NCBI RefSeq assembly: GCF_033807575.1
Contig: NC_084704.1
Span: 34,015,968 to 34,079,967 of the forward strand
DNA length: 64,000 nucleotides
Reading direction: 5' to 3'
DNA from: Cydia pomonella
Taxonomy: Eukaryota > Arthropoda > Insecta > Lepidoptera > Tortricidae
Shown here one piece after another: positions 10,014 to 21,153 of this stretch. The notes beneath the pieces were generated by a model. That model saw nothing but the letters and a program-made list of their open reading frames with translations, did no database searches and was not told the DNA's origin. Position 1 is the first letter of the stretch. The number at the start of each line of letters is the position of its first letter. Made by a program: the position numbers and the translations under genes.

Positions 10014-10085
10014 GATCTGCTCAACGGTCAAAGACGCAACACGGTTTTTTCGTCAAGCCGCCACACCATCACCGCTGTTTCCTGA
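10014..10085 (+). CDS. Class A GPCR, last exon (cytoplasmic tail and stop)
   Basis: A T-rich tract ending TTCCAG (to 10013) is followed by 23 codons and TGA (10083-10085). The peptide reads DLLNGQRRNTVFSSSRHTIT plus three residues. Joined in phase 0 to the exon ending FSRAFK at 5481, it gives a typical receptor tail: basic after helix 8, then Ser/Thr-rich, a usual substrate for receptor kinases. The 4.5-kb intron between them is packed with mobile elements. No consensus AATAAA follows immediately; ATTAAA occurs at 10135 and AATAAA at 10444. The link is inferred from splice phase and tail character, without transcript evidence. Confidence 0.65.
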   Translation, partial: DLLNGQRRNTVFSSSRHTITAVS

Positions 10086-10620
10086 AGTGATACTAGGGAC
10101 TGACTTGGCTGATTATTACATAATTATTAATTAAATTAAATATAGTAGGCACTCGGTATTCCGGCGCTCTCCAATTCGGCACGCCCAGTAATCCGGCAAT
10201 TAGTGACTCAGGTGACTTGCTTTGAAATCCGGCCGTTTACACAGCCAAAGCCGGATTACAGAGCGGTCACATTTATTATGTAGGATTTATCTTCTATAAT
10301 ACAGTGTGTTTTATTTACTCACCTGTAATAATTTACGGGCTGAATATATAGCTCATACTGAGCAACTTTTACTATGGGACTAATTGCGAATTTGCCAAAC
10401 AAAAATTAACTCTTCCATAGAAAATAGTAGTCCCAGGTGACTAAATAAACACCCGGTATTTTAAAGCTTTCTATATTTTTATTTATATAATAGATATACC
10501 TATACAGAGGTATTACTCTAACTAGCTTAAATCTAAAATAGGCCTTTATTTATTTCCCATACAAATCCAACAATCCGACAGATCCAACAATCCAGCATAC
10601 GGGGAAAATTTCAGCTGCTG
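10086..10620. other. GPCR 3' flank with decayed repeats
   Basis: It likely contains the 3' UTR. It also holds CCGGC/GCCGG-rich text (10155-10260) and a stretch on TTTTACTATGGGACTAATTG with an inverted counterpart near 10430, suggesting old repeat insertions. No further ORF was found. Confidence 0.4.
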
Positions 10621-11072
10621 AATAGGGTCGTTTCCAAATTTTTGAAACGCTTGTAATACGTTCTATATTAACTAAAAGTTACCCTAAAATTCAACTTTTA
10701 TACTAAAAACGGCTTTAAATATGTTAAATTAACAAAATATATTTTGACAGATGCTTTCGCGCCCAAAACGCTCTTTGAAAATTGTGTGATGTCACAGTTT
10801 ACGGTTTGACACATAACTACATACACACGTGGAAGATACGAACTGTCAACTGACATTTGTCATTTGTTGTTTATCGTCTAACTGTCAACAGTGTCAATCC
10901 GAGAGTTGTGACGTCATTAGAATCTTCAAAGACGTTTCGAGTTTGGTCACGTGACTTGTGCTAAAAGATATTTTAAATTAAATATTTACAAAAATATGGT
11001 CATTACAGGTCCCCTAAAAGTAGTTTAACATGTTCTTATAATCCAAAAGAATTTATTGGGATACAATTCATA
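10621..11072. mobile_element. TIR element (AATAGGGTTGTTTCC family), truncated copy
   Basis: It starts AATAGGGTCGTTTCC and is the reverse complement of the complete copy at 61647-62123 over ~450 bp, including shared words GTCACGTGAC and CGCGCCCAAAACGCTC. The far terminal repeat is missing. Confidence 0.8.
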
Positions 11073-11109
11073 ACTTCTTTTAGCTTTTACTAATTTTTTG
11101 GCTAGTCTA

Positions 11110-11367
11110 ATGGCTCCTCTAAACAATGGCCCAGCGCTGGACCAGCCAGATGGCCATGCGATGGTTGAGACACTACGGAATGGGTCACGTGTAGAGGCGT
11201 ACGCACCATCGCTGGCTACTACTTTTAATGTGCGGACGAAAAAACCGACACCGTGAACATCTCATCGCCATCCCGCCGCGCCATAAGCCATCCGACACCG
11301 CTGCCCTCTCTATTTGATGGCCCATCTTAGTAGGTCATTATGATGGCCCGTCGTGTAGGGGAGCCAT
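11110..11367. mobile_element. MITE with ATGGCTCCYCTA termini
   Basis: ATGGCTCCTCTAAAC at the left and GTGTAGGGGAGCCAT at the right are inverted copies. The 258-bp interior is GC-richer, with many GATGGCC words in both orientations, and has no ORF. Confidence 0.7.
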
Positions 11368-11754
11368 AAAACATTACCGCACTCAAAACCCCGGGGTATG
11401 CTAATTTTAGTTCAAATATGGTGTGAAGAACAATGAAAACGGGTGTGTAGAATTTCCATGCAAATTGACCCGTTTTAGTTTTTCTTAAGTGTAACTAATT
11501 AAACAAACCCACCGCTTTTCTGGAATACTTTAAGAATACAAGTTTTGTTTACGTACTAATATAGTTAAGTAGTATGTAGAGTGCTCATAAATATCTTTAA
11601 ATTTAATTTGACTCCTAAAATAGAGTCAATCCCTCCATGCTCTTATTTTACGCTCTCATGTTAAAATAATATGCTTAAATTACACGGAACTTGGCAAAAG
11701 GCATGCTCATTAACGTAACATATATCCGATATTAGATTTGTTGCTAAATTTTTT

Positions 11755-13015
11755 ATAGTGTGTAGTTTTGATATTACCGCAAACTTACACTAGACGTAGG
11801 TTTTAGTGCTAATAAAACTATTCTGAAAGTTTTTTATTTGGTCAACTACCAGAGAATAATTAATTTTTGAAAATATTTATGTGTTGGGTGAATCAACTTT
11901 TTCTTGAATTTTGCAAGAATTGCCCTTAATCATTATTAGTTCAACTTCATTTTAGGGTTCCGTAGCCAAATGGCAAAAAACGGAACCCTTATATTTATAT
12001 ATTCGTCATGTCCGTCTGTCTGTCCGTTTATGTCACAGCCACTTTTTTCCGAAACTATAAGAGCTATACTGTTCAAACTTGGTAAGTAGATGTAGTCTAT
12101 GAACCGCATTAAGATTTTTACACAAAAATAGAAAAAAAAAGATAAATTTTGGGGGTTCCCCATACTTAGAACTGAAACTTAAAAAATCTTTTTTCATCAA
12201 ACCCATACGTGTGGGTTATCTATGGATAGGTCTTTATAATTTTTTTCTAAATTGAATAGTTTGCGCGAGAGACACTTCCAAAGTGGAAAAATGTGTGTGT
12301 CCCCCTCTGTAACTTCTAAAATAACAGAATGATAAACCTAAAAAAAATATATGATGTGCATGCAAACTTCCACCGAAAATTGGTTTGAACGAGTTCTAGT
12401 AAGTAGTTTTTTTAATACGTCATAAATGGTACGGAACCCTTCATGGGCGAGTCTGACTCGCACTTGGCCGCTTTTTAAGTTTTTACATGGTATTTTATTA
12501 TATATATATGCCAGATCCGGCAGAAATAAAAATACGTCAAATTTTATTTAAAAAATTGGGTGACCCAGTGGACGAACACTTATTTTCATACAAAAGTGTG
12601 GGACAGCCTTGTCTCCTGGGTCACTGCTCTTAAACAAGTTATAAACTTAAAATCATGATTTAAAATATTGTATTACGTAGCTTGTTTAATATTTATCCGC
12701 TTTTATATAAAAAGAAAAAAAAAATTACCAAAAATCCGTTTTTTTTTATCACTTTTAGTCAAAGTAGGTCACATTTTTCTGTCAAAAAAAGTTAATTCCG
12801 CCATTTTGTACATCATGGTCACTTGTGACAGTTGTGAGTTGTGACGTCGCGTCATTAAATGCGGCATTTTGAGTTAAAACAAAGTATTGGTACATTGCTT
12901 GCTTAATTGTTTATTTATATGGAAAAATAAAAGTCGTCCATTTTATATAAAACCTATGAACGTGTGTTCATTAAAGCCTACAACTACCCTTTCATTATGC
13001 GGTCGTATCAAAAAA
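11755..13015. mobile_element. TIR element related to 41290-41910, split by a GGTTCCG repeat
   Basis: Segments 11755-11870 and about 12775-13010 match the two halves of the 41290-41910 element (ACTAGACGTAGG...; TTGTGACGTCGCGTCATTAA...). Between them lies a GGTTCCG element at 11951-12478. The copy is diverged and its terminal repeats are degraded. Confidence 0.7.
11951..12478. mobile_element. GGTTCCG-type repeat, copy 2 (nested)
   Basis: It runs from TTTAGGGTTCCGTAGCC to GAGTCTGACTCGCACTTGGCC, in the opposite orientation to the copy at 9317. Confidence 0.85.
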
Positions 13016-13489
13016 GGAATTAAAGCGATCAGAAGTTTTGTATGTAAATGTAGTTTTCTCTCCCTCTCTCTCTAATCTGTTTGTATTACGATTTCTAGTA
13101 CTTAATAACAAAAATTAGAACCATACATAGATGTATAATGTTATTTGAATATTCATGTCATATCTTTAGGTAATGCTCCCGGACTCTGGTACTGAGTTTG
13201 TATGGCGAGAACCGGGAATTACCGGTTCCGCTACTGTAATTGTGTAGAAAACCGGTACCGGGAGTACTCCCTAAATATCTTTTTTTAAATTATGTTTTTT
13301 GTTGTATATCTTATATTATTTCAGGAATATCGTTTTAAAATAAGAGCGTAAGTTTACATTCGATTGTATGGGAGTGCCTAGGTTCGTGTGATTGCTATCT
13401 TAGAGCCCTATCCAAGGTTCGGAAACCGGTTAAATTTCCATACCGCTATCATGTACTTGGCTTACCTTGGCTTGGCTTGACTTTTAATA

Positions 13490-13720
13490 TTGGTTTCGCG
13501 CGAAAACCCGATATTTGAAAACCGGTTTTTATGAGAACAGCTTTTGCCAAATTAACCGGTTTCTTCCTATGTCGGTGTCTATATTTACGTGGCACACGGC
13601 CAGGCCGGCGGCGGTTTCGTCGCTCGTTGAACAAACCGGTTTTTTGTAGGTTACAATAAAGTTTTTGAAACGTTCTTTTAAAAGTTTTTAACCGGTATTT
13701 TGTAAACCGGTTCCGAGCCT
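13490..13720. repeat. Repeat with multiple AACCGGTT motifs (copy a)
   Basis: AACCGGTT or close variants occur several times here. The segment from AACCGGTTTCTTCCTATG to AATAAAGTT matches 15755-15990 in inverted orientation, including TCGTCGCTCGT. No ORF of the host is evident. Confidence 0.7.
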
Positions 13721-13739
13721 CGGCCCTATCATTTGCGAG

Positions 13740-13870
13740 CGAGTTTGCCTATTTTTCGATATAGTTGCGCACTCGCGGCGAACGCATTGCGTGCTCGTTG
13801 CGAACTCGTTGCGTGCCCGCGGCGAATTTGCTACGCGCCTCGCTTTCAACTCGTTAGTCGTCGCAAATCA
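13740..13870. repeat. Short imperfect GCGAACTCGTTGCGTGC repeats
   Basis: A CpG-rich island of about 130 bp in AT-rich DNA, built of imperfect copies of a ~17-bp unit (GCGAACTCGTTGCGTGC and relatives). Confidence 0.55.
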
Positions 13871-14556
13871 CTAGTGTGATAGCACTCATAGAGTCAAGTG
13901 AAGATGTTTCTCAGCACCTTGGTAAAGATTTATGTGGATAAATATTTTTTTTTTTTATTTATGAATCCTTTGTGACAGATGAAAGTCAGAAAATATTTAG
14001 GTTCATGCTCATGATCGTCTTAAGTTCTACCTAAGTACCTATAGAGACCGTGCACGTTGGAGGGTCAGCCATCTTGTGGCCTAAATAGGAAACTTAAACT
14101 AGACGTTTTCACTTTGCGCCAATAATCAAGTGGCTCTTGTGCCGCCCCTACAGTTCATGCACGTTCTCTATATGTTGTATATTGAAATTGCCACAGCTGT
14201 GTAAGTAATAATGTATTTTGTATGATAATAATTATTTTCATCTCCTGCAGCGTTAGATATTTCAAGGAGTGCATCAGTAGCCGTATCACGAGTTGACACT
14301 TGGCGTTTAGGTTAGCGAATGCGGAAACTCGATCGCAGTCCATCTCGCTCGCACTTATTGGTCCGATAGAGGCATAGCGATCGAGTTTACGCAGTTGCTA
14401 ACGTAAATGTCAACTGCCAAGTCAAGATGTGTTTTTTTGATAAAAAAAAAACTCTTTTGAAAAATAAGTCACAACAAATATGTAACAATTATAAATCATA
14501 GACGATTATTATAAATAAGTTTCTGGCAAAAAATTCATTTTTGGTACAAGCTTTTA

Positions 14557-15008
14557 CCGCTGACTGTACTTTTCTTTCCACAAGTAACTAATACTCATCG
14601 AGACAATTCTAAAAACCCCAAACACAATTTAGGTTACGTTGTTTTATCACAGAGTTCCTATGGCCACCTCCTGTCTCCAACATCAGATCATCTCGATGGT
14701 ACCATAATATTGCATTGTCATCCGACTTACATATGTATGCAAATTTTCAGCTTCATCGGAAACCGGGAAGTGGATCTAATTTAACTTGCAAGATTTAATT
14801 ACAAACAGACAACGGTCAGATGAAAGTGAATAAAAGCTTGTAAAAATAACGTCGGGGTCACCACTTTAGTGATGATAGGTATCAGTACAGTTTAGAATCA
14901 GCGCGCTAAGCGGTACGTTTTGGAAACTCAAAATCCCATACAAAATGAAACTTGACGCAAACGCGTACGTCACGTTTCGCTATAGAATAAATTTACACTA
15001 GGGGTACA
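14557..15008. repeat. Two-part dispersed repeat, matching 51320-52050
   Basis: Segment 14557-14850 (TGACTGTACTTTTCTTT... CATCGGAAACCGGGAAGTGG... AATAAAAGCTTGTAAAAA) matches 51320-51608. Segment 14890-15008 (GCGTACGTCACGTTTC... TTTACACTAGGGGTACAG) matches the right half of the foldback element at 51862-52050. The order is the same at both loci. Confidence 0.75.
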
Positions 15009-15754
15009 GAACCATTCTTGTACATACTAACAAGTATTTTACTTCAAGATAACCTTCTGATACCTATCATCACTAAAGTCCAGACTCGTTACACATACTT
15101 TTATGCTTTGCACATAAGTAATATATAGACAAAATTTTAAAAAGCGTTAACTCTTTTCCAGGCCGAACCTATTTACAAGGTTTTCCCAAAAAATCCAAAT
15201 ATATTCCAATTAATCCAGCTTTGATGATTCATTTGGAGACAAGTAACATTTCCTGAAAGTGTAATCTAATTTGAACCTTAAATCAGAATGCTAAAGTTGA
15301 AATTCTAATGGCGCGTATGTGGTCGATAAATCGTACTATGCCTGGTAAAGGGTTAAAACAACTAGATAAACTACTCGCGAACTGTGTCATGTCGAACCAA
15401 TCAGATTTTTAAATTTCGAAACCCCCTTTATGTAACAAAGTTATACAATCTATTATTTTATACGAATAGACGAATAAAATCCACCATTTTATCAAAGTTA
15501 CGACTTGTTTGTCAACCTTCGACTTTATTTCTGTATTCGTGATCACTAATTAGGCAAGTAAGTTTTGTTTTTGTTGTGAGTCAATCCGATCTTTGTTTGT
15601 TTCGTGAGTAAATAATATCCTGGGCCCTTACTATGATATTAATATAATAAACACATCAATACAAGTAACACTCATAGCAAATTCAAATCGAAGGTAAACG
15701 AAACAGTCAAAATATAGATAAGAAGCCGAAATGGTCTCCGTCTCCACCAAGGCT
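15009..15754. other. AT-rich non-coding sequence
   Basis: No ORF, RNA gene or recognised repeat is visible in this 750 bp. Confidence 0.4.
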
Positions 15755-15990
15755 CAGAACCCGTTTTAAATATCGGTTTATTTTGGTTTTACTACGAGCT
15801 TTCATAAGAACGCGAACGTTTTAAGAACTTTATTTTAACCTAAACAGTTTATTCGACGAGCGACGAGACGGCCATCGTATCTGGTGGTGTGCCGCGTAAA
15901 CAAAGATGGCCACATAGGAAGAAACCGGTTTTTATAGTTCTAAACCGGTTAATCTGACAAGAACTTGATGGAAATGTTCTCCTAAAACCC
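15755..15990. repeat. Repeat with AACCGGTT motifs (copy b, inverted to 13490)
   Basis: A diverged reverse-complement relative of 13490-13720 sharing GGAAGAAACCGG, GAGCGACGAGACGG and AACCGGTT. Confidence 0.65.
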
Positions 15991-16420
15991 GGTTTAAAAA
16001 TAATTGAATTGTTTGGAAGTGTTTTTATATTTTACTTTTATATACATATTGTAAAAAGCCTAGCCTAAAAAAAAAGATAAATAAAGGAAATAAAAGATGA
16101 AATGTCAAAAATAAAAATAAAAAATTACCCATTATGTTTATGGACGCGGTAGACCCATGGTAAGGGTGCTTGGAAAACAACGACACGAAATAATCGGAAC
16201 ACAAAAGGGTCGGCAAAATGATTGTGGAGGACATTTGATCAAAGTTAAGACCTTTAAATTAAATTCGATGGTCTATCAGACCTATTCCAACGTACCTACA
16301 GGTATACTGGTTCATTCGCTGCAAATGTAAAGTTGTAATCCTATACCTACATTTATATGGGATTACAAATATATTTATGCAGTTGGTGTACCTAGAAAAC
16401 TGGACCGAAATTTATACTAA

Positions 16421-16708
16421 CTAACTGCTTTGGCTCAGCGATCCAAAAAGAATCTTGGCCTCCGAAACGAGAGAACGCCACCTGTCCCGATCCAGCGCGG
16501 TTTCCTGCCATGAATTGGCATTCAGCCGACGCAGGTCCGCCTCCACGACATCACACCAGCGGTACCTGGGGCGCCCGATCGGACGACGGCCGGTTGGTCG
16601 CCCCAAGTACGCTTCCTTGACTACGCGATCCTTCCCCATTCCGAATAGGTGACCGAGCCAGCGAAGTCTGTGGGATTTAGTTACGCCTATGATATTACAC
16701 ACACACAT
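16421..16708 (-). pseudogene. LINE reverse transcriptase, C-terminal fragment
   Basis: The translated fragment contains RLRWLGHLFGMGKDR, GRPRYRWCDVVEADL and DRDRWRSLVSEAK. This is the conserved tail downstream of the reverse transcriptase in several LINE clades: an R-x-R-WLGH segment, a GRP-x-x-RW segment and a final DR-x-W-R. No polymerase motifs remain, so this is a 5'-truncated relic. The clade is not certain. Confidence 0.8.
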
Positions 16709-17205
16709 ACATTATAATTTATACACTAAACACTAATTGTGTTCTAAATTTGAAGCTTCTATGTCTGCTAGAAGTGTCTTAGAGTTTTGATGATCGGTCA
16801 GTCAATGAGTGAGTGACAAAATGAAGAAACTTTGACTAGTTATAATTCTTAAACTACTGCTTCAAATTGACTGAAATTTAAAATATACTTTGTTTATACA
16901 ATGCCTGCTTGGTTACTGAAAATTCAGGCTTCTAGTTTTATCCACAACGAAGTTATAGGGGCGTCGGGCGTATAATGGCTTTCTGAACTGCTTCGAGAAA
17001 AGGATGCTGTGCCGCTTTTTTACTCGACTTGGCGGGGCATTGCCGTGATCCCAGATACATTAAAGTAGACTGCACTCTCGCCTCGAAAAAAACATGTCTA
17101 GAAAAATGGCTCGAGGGAGACCTTAGTCCCTTTCTTTCTTTAGGGCGACGAGACGATGAATTGATAATTGAATTAATGTTATCATTTTTGCCAAACCTAA
17201 CCAGG

Positions 17206-17327
17206 GGTGGCAGCATGGTTCCATTTTTATCATTTGTCACTGTGCCCGTCACTTTCGCACTTACATACTTGTTAGAACGTGACAGGCATGGTGACAAATG
17301 ATTAAGAGCCGACCATCTTAGCCCTAC
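17206..17327. mobile_element. 120-bp MITE, copy 1 (also 57235 and 60485)
   Basis: It runs from GGTGGCAGCATGGTTCC to GACCATCTTAGCCCTAC. Internally ATTTGTCAC...GTGACAAAT and GTCAC...GTGAC can pair. Three copies are in the window. The 90-codon frame over this copy has no independent support. Confidence 0.8.
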
Positions 17328-17552
17328 AGATTCGCTATTATTTTTATCATTATTATAGATTTTGCCGTGCTAGTTTATAAGGTTCACTTAAGAATATTAA
17401 GTAGGAATAAGTAAGTGGGAGGGGAGTTAATAGTACATTATGATACAAGTGTGCTAAGTTGGTTACTACGTAGTCAATATGTCAATAGGCAAAACATATT
17501 CATAAATTGTGTCAATCAATATCTGTATAACTTGGGTCTCTTATAAAGCCTA

Positions 17553-17592
17553 ACTAACCTAAACTAATACTCAAGTATTAGTTTAGGTTAGT
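17553..17592. repeat. Perfect 40-bp palindrome
   Basis: ACTAACCTAAACTAATACT is followed by CA and its exact 19-base complement. It contains the CCTAA/TTAGG word common in insect DNA, but only once per arm. Confidence 0.9.
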
Positions 17593-17801
17593 CTTTTGTT
17601 AATGTTTAATTGTTCATAGTATTCCGGGGAATATAATAGTCAGACATTTAATATTCCAATACCGATAGTGTCTATATTGTTATTACCGTTATTTATGAAA
17701 GATATGTTACGTTAGGTATTTTATGTCTCTCGAAATTACGTGACTGCTAACTGATATATCGTTTCGATGTCAGTGCACGCTCGAACTATCCTATAACACT
17801 T

Positions 17802-17925
17802 GTACAGTCAGCGTCAAATACTTTATAGCAACCAAAGTAGCCAAATAGTACACCATATATTTAGTATGGTGTACCGAACTATTTGGCCACTTTGACTGCT
17901 ACAAAGTATTTGACGCTGACTGTAC
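17802..17925. mobile_element. Foldback MITE with GTACAGTCAGCGTCAAA termini
   Basis: The 124-bp element is almost entirely one hairpin: ~55-bp arms beginning GTACAGTCAGCGTCAAATAC around TATTTAG, with few mismatches. Related termini occur at 32418-32637 and 63790-63878, and a one-arm fragment at 46005-46040. Confidence 0.9.
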
Positions 17926-18140
17926 ATACGTTGTGTAGTTAGGTTAACTAAATTGACCTTGAATACGACTCCATAGTTTTAGGAGAAAACTTCATTAGCT
18001 AGTTTACATTTTAAAAAGAGACATCTAGCGAGCAATTCAGCAACTAATTCACAGTATCTCAAAATATGCGGCAATTTAAATTCTCAACACATATGTTCTG
18101 TCCATCTCGGACGCAGGCGTGTGGCAACCCTAGCCTTGCT

Positions 18141-18452
18141 AATATATAATATAATAATAATAATTCAGCCTATATACGTCCCACTGCTGGGCACAGGCCT
18201 CCTCTCATACGCGAAAGGGCTCGGGCTATAGTCCCCACGCTGGCCCAATGCGGATTGGGGACTTCACATACACCTTTGAATTTCTTCGCAGATGTATGCA
18301 GGTTTCCTCACGATGTTTTCCATCACCGAGTGGTAAATATCAAATGACATTTCGTACATAAGTTCCGAAAAACTTATTGGTACGAGCCAGGATTTGAACC
18401 CGCGACCTCCGGATTGAAAGTCAGACGTCATATCCACTCGGCTACCGCCGCT
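18141..18452 (-). mobile_element. tRNA-derived SINE
   Basis: On the minus strand the head (GGTAGCCGAGTGGATATGAC) resembles a tRNA A box. The word GGTTCAAATCC (plus-strand positions about 18390-18400) is a polymerase III B box. A SINE body follows (TGATGGAAAACATCGTGAGG) and a (TTA)n tail at the low-coordinate end. It is not a functional tRNA: no acceptor-stem pairing, long body. No target duplication found. Confidence 0.8.
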
Positions 18453-19366
18453 TTTAAGTATGATGGCAAGTATATAAAATTTTATTACTTTAGTCCGTGT
18501 CATCGACGATGGCGCGCAGATTTGTCAAATCTAACTGTTAATGACATGACAATAAGAGTCAAGGGTCGCGTCGTCGTGAATGACGCGATCTAAGTATACT
18601 TAGTTGTCAAGTCTGTAGGTTTGCATCTTAACTGTCTGTTTGAGATTACTCCGGTCCAGACGGCCAGTAATGCCCTCGTCTAATGGTTGGTCACGATTTA
18701 GCCGGACAGATATTGAACGCGGTTTACTATGCAACTATTATACTACTACTTATGTTCGAGCCGATATGGAGTAAAAACATACGTATAAATAGCCAAGTCA
18801 AATCTTGAACAATCAACACTCTCGCGGTGGACATGTAGTACAAAATAGTAAAACAGGTCTTTAAAATTCTGACACTATCATTACGGGATTATCCATATAA
18901 CAGATATCCTTAAAATGTTGAGGAGTTTGGTGAAAATTACAGATATCTGGCCAAGAGAATGATGTGTACAGACCCGTATGCGTGCCAAATTTCAACCTTC
19001 TAAGACTTCAGGAAGTAGTATCTATTTTCTATGACGCGGATTTCATAAGGCTCGGACAGTGAAAATTAAGGTATCTATAAAATCTTAAATATAAAACTTG
19101 GTGTTTTTGATAAGTCTACTAACTATATGGTACCCTAAAAATTTTAGCTCTCAAGCATTATCCAAACCGAAAATACGAGGGTTCGAAAACACGACGAAAC
19201 GTGCCGAGAAAAGATATGCACTGCCTTTTGCCCTTTGTCTCGTCTTGGCGGGGGCACACGAACACATGGTAAAATATGTTTTTTTTTTACACAGAACTAG
19301 GTACTCATGATCTCAATTCTTTTGTCGGCGAAGGCAAAAACAACGCATATAATAGGTACTCGTACT
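18453..19366. other. Non-coding sequence, nothing recognised
   Basis: I see no gene or clear element in these 0.9 kb. Small frames lack coding features. Confidence 0.35.
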
Positions 19367-19387
19367 TCAACTAATACTACTACTACT

Positions 19388-19442
<55 letters not shown>

Positions 19443-19470
19443 TTACTACTACTACTACTACTACTACTAT
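19367..19470. repeat. (ACT)n trinucleotide microsatellite
   Basis: About 100 bp of ACT repeats with a few ACC and ATT interruptions. The poly-threonine reading frame across it is only a translation of the microsatellite. Confidence 0.95.
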
Positions 19471-20589
19471 TGAACTTGGTTCTAATTACACATTTATTTA
19501 TATTTTTGATGGGATAGTACAACTTCTCTCGCAAGAAAGACGTTAATTTATTCCTAACCTAAAAATGAGACTATATACCACGTAGTCCAGTTATATTGGC
19601 TCCAAAATAAATGTAGATTACAAAAAACATTACATTTCTATGTAATAGTTTTCTTAGTAATGTAGGAAACTTTAGGCCTATTTTTAGTTCATTTACTTTA
19701 GATATATTTGTAAAAGGCTGTTTGTTTTTCTAAATAAATAAAAAAAAAAAGTTTAAAATAGCACTGACCATCTCATGTACAGTCAAATCACCACTAATGC
19801 TTTTGTACCGATGTTTCTTTGTCTCTCGCTCGTTCAATCCGTAATGATAATAAACGGTCATGTCATGATTCAATTATAAAATGATCGATTCCTGACGCTT
19901 ATATTTGTTTTTTCGATGCAAATGCTTTTTGATACCTCAAACAGTACTTACAAAAGTATACATAGCTTGTCCCGTAGTTTACTTTGATGGTTAAAAATTA
20001 TATGCCGATTAACTTGTTTATAGTCTGGGGGTCTGGGCAACGGCCTCGCCTGTGTTTCGTTCGTCATCAGTCAAGAATTAAACGTTAAAAACATCGCATT
20101 CTTGATTTACGCGATAACAACAAACAAATTCCATTATTAAGTGCGATTCAAACTTAAAAAAAAAGTTAAAAACTCCCAAATAAGAAGCCAAAGTTAATAG
20201 AAATTGAATAACTATTATTTTCCGTCATTCTTTCTGTCATTCCAAATTAATTACACTGTCAATGGTCCAACAGTGAAGCAAAATATTTAAATTAACTTCA
20301 TTTCTAGTAATTTCATTGCCTTAAATGGAAAGAGGACGGCTGATTCTCCATACAATCTTAGTCCCCATTTTCCTTTCTGGATGTATGTTAACCATAACTA
20401 TGCTCTTGCGTTTGACTTTTTTCGATTCTTGTATTATTATAAAAATTAGTAGCGAAAAACAGATTTCAATTTCTTACAAAAATTTAATTGCTTCTAACTC
20501 CTAAAATAATTTAAAATTCGAAAAAAAAAAACAAACGTTGCTGTGGTTCATATACAACATATTTGTGTCAAAATATTTTCAATAACGTT

Positions 20590-20654
20590 ATTTTTTTTTA
20601 TACTACGTCGGTGGCAAACAAGCATACGGCCCGCCTGATGGTAAGCAGTGGTTA
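20590..20654 (-). repeat. Fragment of the GACGTAGTAT-tailed repeat
   Basis: A ~65-bp piece starting with a T run and ACGTCGGTGGCAAACAAGCA, identical in type to the longer copies at 20922, 52786, 58000 and 62290. The T run at its left suggests an A-tail on the minus strand. Confidence 0.75.
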
Positions 20655-20921
20655 ATATCTAGACCGGAAATTGAGGACTACGTTCGTATGAAAAGGTGAT
20701 TTCGCGCGGGTCCACTATTTTCGTCTCAAAGTAATGTCATTACTCGTGAGAGTGTCAGGCCTGTAAAAGAAGTAAGAAGTCCTAGGCTATTCAATATGCC
20801 AAAGGTGACCTTAAGTATGCAAACTATGCAGTCGCGCGCGACATCGTAAGTCGTGCTAAGTGATCTGAAGAAGTCTGAACTGAACTACAGTCGTGAGTAA
20901 AGTCCAGCACATACAAAAATA

Positions 20922-21153
20922 CTTTTTTTTATACTACGTCGGTGGCAAACAATCATACGGCCCGCCTGGTAGTAAGCAGTCTCCGTAGCCTATGGGCACC
21001 TGCAACTCCAGAGGAGTTACATGCGCGTTGCCGACCCTAACACTTCGCACCCTCGTTGAGCTCTGGCAGCCTTACTCACCGGCAGGAACACAACACTACG
21101 AGTAGGTTCTAGTGTTATTTGGCTGCGGTTTTCTGTAAGGTAAGGTAAGGTAA
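20922..21153 (-). mobile_element. SINE-like or LINE-3'-end repeat (GACGTAGTAT tail), truncated
   Basis: From the T run at 20922 through ACGTCGGTGGCAAACAA, CCAGAGGAGTTACATGCGCG and TTCTGTAAGG it matches the copies at 52786, 58000 and 62290. It ends in a short (GGTAA)4 run near 21135-21153. On the minus strand the poly-A end is at low coordinate. Confidence 0.75.

Noticed and set aside
10014..10085. Possibility that the tail exon is a chance frame
   Set aside because: Kept as a feature because acceptor, phase and receptor-tail character agree, though without transcript support the call stays moderate.
17553..17592. Telomeric TTAGG repeat
   Set aside because: TTAGG occurs only once per palindrome arm and is not in tandem.
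18390..18452. tRNA gene (also near 23230, 32160 and 53995)
   Set aside because: A and B box words are present, but acceptor stems do not pair and each continues into a SINE body and tail.
19307..19546. Poly-threonine protein
   Set aside because: The frame is a translation of an ACT microsatellite with no other coding features.
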